A stretch of 64,000 nt of DNA, taken from NCBI GenBank assembly GCA_036023115.1, contig JAYKKT010000090.1:28045501-28109500 (forward strand), read 5' to 3'. The notes under the pieces were generated by a model that saw only the letters and a list, made by a program, of their open reading frames with translations, was not told the origin of the DNA and searched no databases. Within the stretch, counting starts at the first letter, position 1. Each line of letters opens with the position of its first letter. This DNA is from Brasenia schreberi. Lineage: Eukaryota; Streptophyta; Magnoliopsida; Nymphaeales; Cabombaceae. Shown here piece by piece: positions 1 to 12,900 of this stretch. The translations under genes were made by a program, and so were the position numbers.

Positions 1-1000
1 TATTGTAAATTTGTATGAGGATCATTAACTAAATAATCTTCATCTTCTTCTTGATGAAGATTCAAAGTTTCTCATCACCCTCTACTTCAAAATCAAAATC
101 TTCATCTCCTTCATGATGTTGTTGCACTCCTTTCAAATTAATTCATGCAATGTCTTCTTCGGTTAGGAGTGCATTTTCTTCGTTATTTTCCATAATTCAC
201 TCATCTAGTATATCAAAATTAACAAACTACTATCTCTGTACATGTAGTTGTCATATTTGCTAATTTTCATATATGAGCAAAACGATGAGCTCCATTTCTT
301 TGATTATTGAGTTTATGACACCTCATTGATGTGATATTGTTACTTGATGATATCTCATTTTTCACTTATTGTAGACTAGCTTTTTAACTAATGCTTGAGC
401 TCCATTTCTCACTTCACAAACTGAGTTAAGCCTCACACACGTTCATGTTCAACTCAATGGAAGTCATGTAAGGTGAACCCTAAAATAGTAAAGTTGTGAA
501 ATGCCCACTCAATGAACCGAGACAACCAAATTGTTCTTCATTTTTTGTGATTTCATGAAATTAGAAACTGGTAATAGAAATATACCTAAAAGTTGGCAAT
601 ATAAAGAGAAATGATTTTGTCACAATTTTTATTTATATATAAATTATTGTTATTCAATAAATGAGATTATAAACTCGAATTTATATGTTACATACACAGC
701 TTGTAATCCCAAACAAGCATATCGGAGGATGACTTGGAGAGAAGTGAAGAGAGGCGAAGAGAGGACATAAACCTGTAAAAAAAATTGGAAAAAAATTTGA
801 AAAAAAAATTGAATTTTTTTTTAGCGTAATACAGTACCGTATCGAATGATACAGTATCGTATCGAATGATACGGCACAATAACACTGCTTAAAATAATAA
901 AATATTTGCACAATCTTGCGGTAGTATCATGAACAAACCCAGAGAGATAGATCTTCCTGAGATTTTCATTTTTTGTGAGATTCTCTTGAGGTTATTCTTG
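1..1000. other. Intergenic/5' flank, no gene recognised
   Basis: AT-rich sequence with short spurious open frames only. I see no domain, no convincing exon and no complete element apart from the palindromic repeat remnant near 835-880. The N-terminal exons of the neighbouring ENY2-like gene would be expected here or just downstream, but I could not identify them. Confidence 0.5.
830..905. repeat. Palindromic dispersed-repeat end (GTATCGAATGATAC units)
   Basis: Two copies of gtatcgaatgatac lie almost back to back around 839-873 and are nearly palindromic. They are followed by ggcacaataacactgctt. A similar end occurs at about 47.77-47.85 kb (acggtacaaacatcactgctt), suggesting a shared transposon family. 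Element boundaries and class are not determined. Confidence 0.35.
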
Positions 1001-1215
1001 TCGTCTCAAAACCAACAGAAGGATGCGAGAAATTGTAGGTCTCACTAGAGGGGTGATCAAAACTGGTAAATACTAAATAGTACTGTAAGTTCAGAATTTA
1101 ATAGTATGATGATGAAGTTATAGGGTTACTCTGATTGTTGGTGCACGTTATAGTAGGGACTTTGGTTTGTCAAAAGCTCATTTTTCTGAGTGCCATGCCT
1201 TTCTCTTATGATCAG

Positions 1216-2431
1216 GGCATTTGCAAGGAAGAAAGGAAGGCAAAATGTGACTGTCGATGAACTGGTTCATGTAATTACCCCAAAAGGCAGATGTGAGTAT
1301 TACAGAACTTTTCCAGGCTATGTTGTTGGACTCTCTCTACATTAAACGGAAACAAATGCTGCTTCATATGGTGTTGTGATTTCTTTTCAGGTTGTCCAAC
1401 TTCTTGTGTTCTTAAATGGAAGAGTTGGGTTTTTAGATTCTTCCTTTTTCTTGCCAATTATGAAGGCACTAGCTGAAGGTCGTAGTAGATCAGGCCTTCA
1501 TTCACATCCGCCTTTGTGCTATAGCCTTTTCTCTTTCCTTGTTGAAGAGTCTGCGCCTTGTGAGAGCTTGAGCTTTGATAGGTTACTGGGCTTCAAAACA
1601 CACTGATATGCATCTTTTATTTTAGTTATAACATAGGAGAGGAGGGTTACGCTTCTTTTTTGTCCTGTGGCTTAATGTAGTTCATATTGTTCATGTCCTC
1701 TGCCTGTTTGTGACTTGTTTGTGTTGATGTTATCATGTTGAGAGCTTATTTCTGGCATTTGTTTTGCTTTTATACGATAGAGCAGCTTTTACCACTTAAA
1801 AGCGTTCATATTTAGATAGCATCTGATTTTGTGAAATTTTTCCTACGATTGATGCTGTGAATCTAGAAATGGCATTCCAATCCTGAATGCACTGGATAAG
1901 TTCTTTCTAGATCATGAAAGATCTAGACTTTGACTGCAGCATCTCGATGTAGTTTGTATCTTTCTAATAATCGTTAATTAAACTAATATGGTATTAGAGA
2001 TATCTATGTGGAATATTGCTGTCATTTCGGCCTTTCTGAGCCACAACCCAAGTCACACCATGGTTTCTATCTGCCTATGCAAGTCTTATTGTTTTCCATG
2101 AACGCGACCAGTTGATATGCTCCTACCTTCCTATGCTTTGGAATATCCCACGCAAGACCAAGAAACTCCTTTTAGTTACTTTAACTATATTCTCAGCGCC
2201 CAACGAGATGATTTGCTAGGCTTTTGCTCATTTTGGGTTCTGCTGAGCTAATTTCAATTCATATAGCTTAACGAGATTGCGCAAGTCATGAAGGCTCATT
2301 ATACAAATGCGATGTTTACTTTGCTCAGCTGCGCTAACTAAACTCTTCCCACAGCCTCTGTACCAGATGCTATAAAGGCGGAGCTGTTACAACGCATCAG
2401 AACCTTCTTAATGAATGTCCATGTTGATTAG
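1216..2431 (+). CDS. ENY2: ENY2/SUS1-like transcription and mRNA export factor, C-terminal exons
   Basis: Two exons are clear: 1216-1292, encoding FARKKGRQNVTVDELVHVIT and then PKGR, and 2355-2431, encoding SVPDAIKAELLQRIRTF and then LMNVHVD plus a TAG stop. They are joined by a GT-AG intron (donor t|gtgagt, acceptor cacag) in the same phase. The VTVDEL..ITPKGR..VPD..KAELLQRI signature is characteristic of ENY2/Sus1, a small helical subunit (about 95-115 aa) of the SAGA deubiquitinase module and the TREX-2 export complex in the nucleus. A short upstream piece ending at about 1040 (KDARNCR) joins in phase but lacks the conserved CGW..EM segment, and the first half of the protein was not found. 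The locus may therefore have unrecognised upstream exons, or be a 5'-decayed copy. Confidence is high for the family and low for expression. Confidence 0.75.
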
Positions 2432-3906
2432 AAGTCACTGGTTGGATTGGGAGTTCCCTGCACTAGAAGGCGACCACGAGGCAAACCCTGTTCATGAGAT
2501 CCTTTTCCACTTGCCTGGGATGAATAAGAGCCTCCTTCTCCATGCATTCTAGAAATGGATATGTTATGTCATGGACGCTATTTGTAATGAGAAAGTAGGC
2601 TTCACACCACTGTTTAGGTGAAGTCAACTTCATCTTATGCTTGATGTGTTTGTATTGAAATCTTCATTGTGCTAAACCTGAAACTCCCATGCACGGTAGA
2701 TTTACGAATGATTTCTACGTTGTGTTTGGGGATTGTGGTTTTGTGACAAGCTTTGCTATGGAAAAAAAGATGTTCTTGGTTGCCATTATGGTTTTAGAAC
2801 ACCACTTTTTAATCAGCTTGTATTCAGGTGCATCGTTCCACGGACAAGGTTGCACGGAAAGTTCCCCACAGCAGCGTTCCCGTTTCGATGCGACACAAGA
2901 ACGCGAAACGTTCCTGCCGTTGGCTATGTTTTTTTGTAAAGTGAATGCTGATAACTTTCCATAATTTTGCCATTCCCCAAATGGAAGTGCTCTGATTTTT
3001 CTACATTGGGTTTCAACTCGTCGACACACATAAAACCCTGATGCATGTGTTCAAACTCCGACTACTCCATGCTCGATCTCCTCAAATGAGCACACAGATC
3101 AGCTAAGCCGTGTACAAACTTGAGTTCACAAGGTGACCTCGAAAGATCTCACTGAAACAGGTAGACCTACCTGGTTGTGGCCGTCAAACTAGTAAATATA
3201 TTTGCATACGACATAAATTCAAAGAAAATGACATCCAAAGTTCCAAACGAAGAGAGCTGCACCTTGGTGTCAAAAATGTACAAAGAGAGCAGGCCCTACC
3301 TGGCTAGGTAGTTCAGTTCAAAAGCCATTCGAGTTAAGCTCACTTGCATACATCCGGTCAGGGTCGAGCTAACCCATGGCTTGAACCCATTCTTGGACTC
3401 CAAAACTAAGTCACTGTCACCCGCTTGATTCCTCGCGCGGACGATTTATGTTGATGATAAGAATACAAAGCCTTTACCTAGACCGTGCGCTGTTCGTGTC
3501 ACAAGTCAAACTGCACGTCGATGCACCCAGGCATGCCACCAAAATGGCGTCTCGGAATCCATTTGAGAGAGAGAGAGAGAGAGAGAGATTACGGCACGCT
3601 CAATAACATTCCTTTGGAGTCATCAACACATCTGCAGCACTCATCTAATGAAATGGTGCACCTCATTCATGATTTTCAGCTCACATTACAAAAAATTGAG
3701 ATTCATTGGAGGTCTATTTTCCTCCAAACACCATGCACACCACCTTGCAAGAGTTTTTGATGAAAAAAAAAATTGGTGAAAGACGAGGGCAAGGACTGTC
3801 CTGGGGATGTGGACATGGACCTCATTCAGGATTAACATAGGATAAAAGCAGGAAACTGCACAGGAATTTGGATAAATATTTTAGCATTGTATCTTCAACC
3901 AATTGA
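2432..3906. other. Intergenic region between convergent ENY2-like and URI genes
   Basis: No gene recognised. It lies tail-to-tail between the ENY2-like stop (2431) and the URI stop (3907), so it must hold both 3' UTRs. A 24-bp GA microsatellite is at 3565-3588. The open frames around 2.7-3.0 kb on both strands overlap each other and have no family features. Confidence 0.5.
3565..3588. repeat. (GA)12 microsatellite
   Basis: Uninterrupted GA dinucleotide run in the intergenic region downstream of the URI gene. Confidence 0.9.
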
Positions 3907-6900
3907 TCATCGATTTGCTCTCTGCATCTTGAATCTTGAAACTGGCTTTGAGGCCGATGTTGAAGCTGATCCTTCCTGTACCCACCATATGTACAATTTT
4001 AGAGGGGTTAATTTAAGAAAAGCTAAGGACCATATATAGCTTTATTAGCATCAATACCTGCGAGGATCCTGACTGAATGCCATAGCCTCGCTCGATGACA
4101 GATCCAGTGAATGCCTGACCAGATAAAAAAAACACAGGTTCAAACAAATAGAATAGTCCAACTGTTATACCATACATACATCAATCATTCTTAATACCAG
4201 ACAGGTGATTCAGTCTGTCAGAAATTGAGATAATAGATTGTGTCTGTGTGTGCGTGCGTTCATGCTTCTGTGTTTCTGAATACTAGGCACAATAGTTATT
4301 ATTGTTGTTTGTGTGCACAGGAGGGCGCATGCATATAGGCCATTCTTACTACTAGACACCAGCTGTAACTCGGTTGAAAATTGTTTGCAAAAAGACATGC
4401 CTTTCGAGTATGTGAAGATCCAAATTTGTCCAAATGATCCCTAGGAGCAGCATCTGGGACCTGGAAAACCATTAAAAAATTCTCAGAATGTATAAGAATG
4501 TTGAGTAAGAGACGAAAAACCTGTGGATATTGAAATTGGAATCTAAAAGAAACATCTCATCCCAAACTTCTCTTACCTGCTATCCACTGGACAGTATACT
4601 TATTTCCTATATTGGTCTTCAATAAACCATTATTCGCTTAGTAGTTATAGTAGCCTAGAGTGCCCATATATATTAGATTCATTTAAAACAAAATGCATCG
4701 AACTCTAATTTTAAAATAAGGAGCACATAAATGTACCCACTGCATGCCTTAATTATGAACTTCTCAACGATCCGTCTTCGAACTCATGCCGAAATGGATT
4801 ACCTAAGGATGATCAAGAACGAAAAGAATATCCAACTAATCAACCTTTCATTCCTTTCTATAAAACAGTAGACACTTCCAGTCTCGAATGCAAATTTCAG
4901 TAACTAAACATTGCAATGCAGATTATGAAAAAGAACTTTCACAAAGCATCTTCCAGTAGCAATTTCAAACGAGTATATGGTCCAAATAGAACCAAGTTAA
5001 CCCACAAGCCTACAGCAGCACATAATCCTTTGCGGAGACAGCTTGGCACTTGAAGCACAATGCAGCCGACCATCAACATGGAAACATCACTTGACCATAC
5101 AGTGGGGTGCCATATGATATCTGTTGGTAGGGGCCACGAGAGGAAGCAATGACAGCTTCCGTCACACCCTTTGAAGTTCATGCTCGCTGTGCATTGTCAG
5201 TTGAGGTTTTCTACTGTACCTACTATTGGATTTGAATCAGCAATCTGCCATCTGAAAGGGATACTCTTAACAGCCAGACTCAAGGAAGTCCATTCAAGAT
5301 CAATAGTTGATTGACATGCTTTTGGAATGTCACTTGTCACTGTATGATCATAAAATATAGGCTATTCACACTAACATACTGATCCTCGAACCTTTGCTTC
5401 TCAACTTTATCATGTTATGAAGCAGACAGCCATAACCTCATAGACCTCCCACAAAGATATGAGAATTTGCATGTTAAATATGTGTACCCAGCCATACTCT
5501 CTCACATGTTGCAGTGACATGAAGCCAAAATTCTTCGTGGAACCTTTAGAAATTCCAAGCGGGGATGCAAGTGATTACAACCAGATTAACAATGCCATGC
5601 AGAGCTCTAATTTTAAGCATTCCAACCTTAAGAAATGCATTTTTTTAAACTGCAAAAATACCTTAGTCTTATATGCAAAGCTGTAGAATGATATAGAACT
5701 TCATCCGTTATAGCAAAATATTTTGCAATGCCAATTGGCAGCAAAGTTATGATACCTCACTTTGTGATGCAAATGTCACACGAGACTTCTCCTTAGGTTT
5801 ATGAGAGGCCACAATCTTCTTTTCCTCAAAGTTCTGAGTGTTAAGTTCTCTAGGATTTCTTTCAGATGGTTCACCTGAAGAGAACAATTATAGTAATGAC
5901 TAAATAGTAACAAGGAAAACTAATTAGTACACTGTACACAAGGAGCTTTCTATATAATTACTGGAAATGGAATTTAGTCCCTTCATTTATAGTTCAAACG
6001 TTTAAATGTATAAACATGGATCATAATTTCAAGAAAATAGCATCCGTTCAGAACTTCGAGTGCAACAATTTATAAAATATCATCAGAACATGCTGTCGTT
6101 AACATGTTTCCATGCAAGACAAAAATGAAAAGAAACTGAAGAAATTAAACCATTAGAATGGATTATAACAAAAAACCTGTAAAAGTCCAACTCATATAAA
6201 TGCGCACAATCTTTATGGTTTAATAAAAAGCACATATTTAATCACAAGTGTTGATAACAAAATTGTTGTCATTATGACTGAAAAAGAAAATGAAGATAGT
6301 AGTAATGTGAAATAGCATCCTCCAGAACTTTCTTAGGATCATTGTTGATGAGTTTCATCATTTACCTTTGGCATTCGACTGAAGCTGCAATTTACCAAGC
6401 TGCACAATAAAATGAGAGATCATTACACATGCTTGTGAAAGAGTAATGACATTGTAACGGCATGTATATGCATATATGCATGAAAGCATGAATACAGATG
6501 GATACATGATTATGCCTTGTGCCATACTGATTACTGACTACAGCTTGTGATGTTTTCTATATCAAATCCTTAAAGGACTGTTTCTCACAATTAAAAGCAT
6601 ATAAAAAAACACATGTTTTGAACAACATTTGTCACAGTATTGCTGCAATCATTTCATACTAATTTGATTATTAAACTGAATAAGAAGCTCCTTACTTTTC
6701 ATGGATCATCATATTTGTTTCAACGTCCCCTAATTTTTTGGAGATTTCCCAATAAAACTAGTTATGTTTAAGTTGTGTGAGAAAAAACTCATGAAAATTA
6801 TTGCTCAACCAGATTGGTGATCTTTGGATTCTTTGCATTGCATGAAAAATGTGCATATGCATGTGATATGTTTTAGAAATTTGATTATGATTTAGAAGAA

Positions 6901-9900
6901 AAAATTCCAGAACATGGAAGCGAGGCCTTTAAAGATATGGAGAGTTTAAAATTGGAAGCATGCAACTCATTGGCTCTGTGAGAAATCCAACATAAGGTTC
7001 AAAAATTGAATGCCTTTCAAAAAGCTCATATAGAAAGCCTTGGGGATTGAATTAGCCTATTAGGTCGTCCAGATCTAGCATCATAAAAGATTTTATAAGG
7101 AGAATCTTGCTCCACCAATCATCTTAAACTGTCTATGCACAATACCATTCACAGGGTGGTATATATCAACCTCAAAAGCTTCACGGAGGTACCTCAGTTC
7201 CTAGTACACTTCCATCATGCATAGAACGTTTTTCAGTGGCCTGTTGCAAGTGAGACTCAGCTGCTGGAATTTCAGGGCTTGCATCTTCATCCCCTGAACT
7301 TGCTGCCTGATCTTCTTCCTTCTCCAGTTCGTCTAATCTTGCCATTAGTCTATCAAATTCTTCACTCTGGGATGATTTCTTGTCCTTTCCATCTTCAAAT
7401 GGGTGCAATTGTTTCAATGTTGAAACCTCTGGATTAGATTCAGCAATTTAAGCATATCAACATCAAAAATTAGTGCTTTAGTTTTCTTATAAAGAAAAAG
7501 GCCATAAGGCCACAGGAAAGCAACATGCATCACAGAAAAAGTTGAAAAGAAAGGAACAAAGAGAGTAGGGAAGTAACTTGGCGAGCAAATAGAAAAATAA
7601 AAGGAACGCCCATGTCCACCTGTGTCACACAAACACCACCAATATGGTTTGCACCCATATCGGACACTCCAACACTCGGTACTTTTGATGTGGAACTCAA
7701 GGCTAACTATTTTAAATATATTTTAACTAAAAAAATTGAATTAGCGATAACTTAATACAATATCACCAGAGCACTTCATGGAATATTGACTGATCACTAC
7801 TTTATTTGTGAATAATGACTTCAAAAACTGAGCTTTTCTTTTAGATTTATGAGATAATATCAATTATATATACATATGTACATGTATATATATCGACGTG
7901 TCCCTGCATCCATAATTTTTTAACCAGCATCCTGCCCTCTTGTGACTTAGATGGCCAGTATACAGAAAAGAACCTCATATTTTACGAAGCATGGAAGTAC
8001 ACTTTTGCTCATGATTCTATCAACACATCAAAAGGTGAGCTGTGCATATTGCAAAATGCAGGTAGTCAGAGGCTAACTGTTCTTCTGATACTTTCTCTTT
8101 TTCACAAGAAAATTTTTCTTCTAGTTTGTGAAAAGAAAGATATTTCCCATTTGTTGCTACTAAGCCGGTTTTTTGGCACCATGTGCTATTCCCTAAAGTG
8201 GCAGTTTCTTGTTTCTCTTTCATCCGCAGAACATGAAAAGCTTGTGGAGAATAAACCGGGTAAAGAAATCTATTTGACTTGCAAAAATCAAGTACTTATT
8301 TTAGAAACGATAGTTCGAATACAAAGCAATGCCGGGTAAAGAAAACCTTCTTCACACTTTTTGGAAAGTAAATAATTTTTTACAGCAAAGAGATAAAGTA
8401 ACACAAATGCTTGAATATCCTGAACAAACACAATAGACAAACATATTCACCACTGTCATTTGGTAGATGACAGCACTTTTCTTTGCTAAATACGTGAAAA
8501 ATATGACGAGCTTTCACGAGCTTTAGAAGTACTTAAATATACATAAAGTTGTTCGAAGAGTTGCTGTATATAAAATTATATCAAGATATAGTTCATACTC
8601 CATAAGCAAGGCAGTTTACTTTATAAGAAAACAAATAAAGGAACGTCCTCTTTACATGGGTACCAAAAGCATTCACATAAAAAAAACCTTTCCAAAAATA
8701 CACAAATTTTAAATAGATTGAAGAATTGTGTTTCTTGGTCTTCTAATTTTGCAATCTTGCATCCTTTAGTGATTCTTTCAATAAAATCAACAGTACCATG
8801 AACTGTTTCTTGCTTAACCAATGAGGGCAGTCCAAGTTCTTGATACAACTCTTTGGCACTCCAAAAGAAGCTATATAGGAAAGACAAAAAGGAAAATCAC
8901 AGAAAAACATTCATAGTTATTGAAAAATCAACTAATAAAAAATGAACAAAAACAAAAACTTTTGGAACGAATACCTGCCTGACTCGACGCTTTTCTCAGG
9001 AAGCTCTTCATTGTAGTATTCTTCCCTTATTTCTACGAGGCCCTCCTATTATAAAACCAAGAGAAAACTGATATCAATGCAATAATCTAGCTAGGAAGAT
9101 AAATGTTGTATCTTCAGGAGTTCAGTAGCAAACTGTGTGTGTGCGTATAGAGAGAAAGAGAGGGAGAGAGTTTCTTCACCTCAAGGGTGAAGGTCTCTGA
9201 AATCGAGTTCATTCCAATTCTTATCACAAAAGTGTAATTACCTTATCACGATAAGTCCCCTTGGGTCAAATCAAATGTCTAACCAGTGAGGCAGATCAAA
9301 GTACACACTTTAATATCTTATACATGCAACCAACACTTTGTGCAACTAAGATAAAATAACCGTGGTCTAAGTAGGCCCATTCATACCACAATGGAGTGCA
9401 TTAACTTGCAAAAGAACAAAGCTATGGGAATCAATTGGAGTCCACCAAACTTATAACCAACAACCACGTTCTAAAAGGTCACACAAAGTGAGAACCCATA
9501 ACAGTCAAGTAGCACTAAGGCCGTCAGCTTGAAAAGAGTTCATAGGCTTTATGGAATATAGAACATGCATTAGAAAATCTAATCGCATAAAGTACAGAAT
9601 AAAAAGTAGATTTCGCCTGAATCATGTGAAGTCAACATGAATCATCATCTACATTAGCAAGAAGATCCAATCAAAGGGTTGTTGGAGATGTTGAGTAATA
9701 TTGGAACCTGAATGTCAGATTCATTCTTGTTATTTTCTGGTCCAGTTATTAAGCATACTTAAGTAAGGGCATATTAGTCCTTTCAGTTATAAAAAGTCTA
9801 TAAGTATCTGGTTTAGCTTAGGGTTTAGTAAGAGAGAAAATAAACACCAACCAGGAAGGCTTTCCAAAATCAAGTGTTATTTTCTTTCTCGGTGTGTGAA

Positions 9901-12900
9901 TAAAATTTCTTAACATGGTATCAGAGCTTTGAGGTGTTCCTCTACAATTTTGAGAGGAAAAAGAAACATAGACATGCATCCTAAGACACGTGCACACACA
10001 TGAGGTAACCTTAATCTATGTTGAATATGAAGATATTGATACCGAGAGGGAGAATCACAAATTTAGTGACTGAAATCAACAAAAGATATCGTAAGAGTGG
10101 CAACATGCAACTCGAGGCAAGTGGGCACATATCTCGAGGTAGCCCTAATTTTCGTTAAATTTCAAGATCTTTGTTTCGAGGGGAGAATCCCTATTTCTAG
10201 ACTGAAATCAACATAAGCAACAAGTTTATTATAGAGAAAATTGTTGATCATATTTTTGAGAAAAAATAAGAAAAAATTGAAAATCTTTAAATTACTAATA
10301 TTCAATTTGATGGAACAAACTAATTGGAAGGCCATGAGTGAAGCAAAAGCTAAAATTTGGAAGGCCATGTTACAAATTACATTATGGTAAGAAAACTAGT
10401 GAAACTTTACAGGCTTATAAGAAAGCAAAGAAAGAAGCGAAAAAGGCCATGAGTGAAGCAAAAGCTAAAATTTGGAAGGACTTATATAAAAAAACTCAAC
10501 TCAAAAGAGGGTGAAAGAGATATTTTTAGCATAGCTAGGGCTAGAGATAAGAAAACTAAAGATCTTAATTATGTTAGATGCATCAAAGACGATGATGAAA
10601 AAATTCTAGTGGCAAATGATGATATTACTTTTCTTATTTGGCTAACTCTCTTAAGCTAATACTAACATCTTTATTTTCATTAAAAAGCTTATAAAAATAG
10701 TTTTTTCATCTATTTCTTATATCATCATTTGCTACTAGAATTTTTTCATCCCCGTCTTTGATGCATCTAACATAACTAAGATCTTTAGTTTTCTTATCTC
10801 TAGCCCTAGCTATCTTAAAAATATCTCTTTCACCCTCTTTTGAGTTGAGTTTCTTTATATAAATCCTCCCAAATTTTAGCTTTTGCTTCACTCACAGCCT
10901 TTTTCGCTTCCTTCTTTGCTTTCTTATAAGCCTCTAAAGTTTCACTAGTTTTCTTAGCATAATGTAATTTGTAGCATGCCCTCTTTGCCTTGATTTTATT
11001 TTGTACTACTTCACTCCACCACCAAGCTTCTTTTTGTGCTGGTACACCTCCCTTAGATACCTCTAACACATCTTTCGCCACTTTCCTAATATGTATAACC
11101 ATATTGTTCTACATATCACAGGGTGAAACCACCATAATTCCAAACATCTCCTTGAAGGACTTTTCTTCTTTGTCCATTTTTTAAATTTGTAAATCCATAA
11201 CTAAAAGTCGATGTTGGGTGGTTAAGCTTTCTCATGAATTACCTTGCAATCGGCCATAAACTTATGTTTCATCACTAAATGTCTCATTCTTTGAGTCCCA
11301 ATCATATTATGGTACTCATAAAGAAACATAATTTGATTATGCTACTATTAAGGAACGAGGAGTACTGCCTATTGTTCTAAGTTATATTGAAGAAAACTAA
11401 GAAAGTGATACAAAAGGAAGTAAAGTTTGACTTATCATGCAAGGAGATTCAAAGAAGAATAATCGGAAGGTTTATCATTGTGGTACAAGAAATATATTTT
11501 GTCCCTCTCAACAAACAACCATACCCGAAACCATACTTGAATGCTCTAATCCACCTTCAAATCCATGGAGGAGCTAGAGTTGCAAATTGCAATAAGGAAA
11601 GGAAAGAAAACATATGCACATCCTATCTCTCAATATGTCATATAACAGTATGTCTAAGAATTATAAAAGGTTCATATTAAATGCTAGTGTTGAATCTATA
11701 CCCAAAAATACAGGACGGTGGATCCAAAATGGAGTACAGCCATGGAAGAGGAACTAATTGTACTTTAAAAAATGGCACATGGGAATTGGCAACATTACCA
11801 CACAACATAAAACCAATGGGATGTAAATGAGTGTATACTATAAAATATCGGCCATATAGGAGCATTGAAAGATATATAAGGCATGTTTGGTGGCAAAAGG
11901 ATAGAGTCAATCTTATGAAATAGACTACAATGAAACTTTTATACCAGTGACAAAACTAACCATGTGATTATAAGGCATCCTAAACAAAGAGATCCATATG
12001 ACTTTACCACCTAGAATTGATTATGGCCAAAATCAACATACGGTGTGTCATCTTAAAAAGGCTCTATGTGGACTAAAACAGTCCCCACGAGCATGGTTTG
12101 AGAAGTTTAGTGAGGGGGTATTGGAACTTGGTTACAAAAGCTATATAAGTGATCATACTTTAAGGCAAACTACATCATATGTTTGATCTCAAAGGCCTTG
12201 AAAAATTATATTGCTTCCTTGGTATTGAAGTTATGTATTCTAAGGAAGGTATTTTTCTTACTCAGAGGAAGTATATTCTTGATTTGTTAAAGGATAATAA
12301 TATGGTTGATTGCAAACCTAGTGAACTTCCAATGTAAGTTAATCATCATTTAAATTCACATGGATTATAAATATTGAAGGACATTGAGAGGTATCAACGA
12401 TTAGTTGGTAAACTTATCTATTTAACTATTAAATACCCTAATATCTCATATGCAGTTAGTATTGTAAGCAAATTTATGCACCAACCGTCAAAGTATCATA
12501 TGGAAGTTGTGTATAGAATTCTAAGACCCACGAGCATGCTTTGAGAAGTTTAGTGAGGGGGTTATTGGAACTTGTTACAAAATGTATATGAGTGATCATA
12601 CTTTAAGGCAAACTACATAAGATGTTTGATCTCAAGGACCTTGAAAAATTACATTGCTTCCTTGGTATTGAAGTTATGCATTCTAAGGAAGGCATTTTTC
12701 TTCCTAAGAGGAAGTATACTCTTGATTTTTTAAAGGATACTAATATGGTTGATTGCAAACCTAGTGAACTTCCAATGGAAGTTAATCATCATTTAAATTC
12801 ACACGGATTATAAATATTCAAAGACATTGAGATGGATCAATGATTAGTTGGTAAACTTATCTATTTAACTATTACACGCTCTAATATCTCATATGCAGTT

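Noticed and set aside
2715..3029. 104-codon minus-strand frame at 2.7-3.0 kb
   Set aside because: Overlaps equally long plus-strand frames, has no domain and no splice context.
8621..8796. Open frame continuing past URI exon 5 ([20 protein letters not shown]...)
   Set aside because: Reads like protein, but a GT donor at 8796 gives correct phase to the next exon and the downstream sequence is AT-rich intron; retained as intron.
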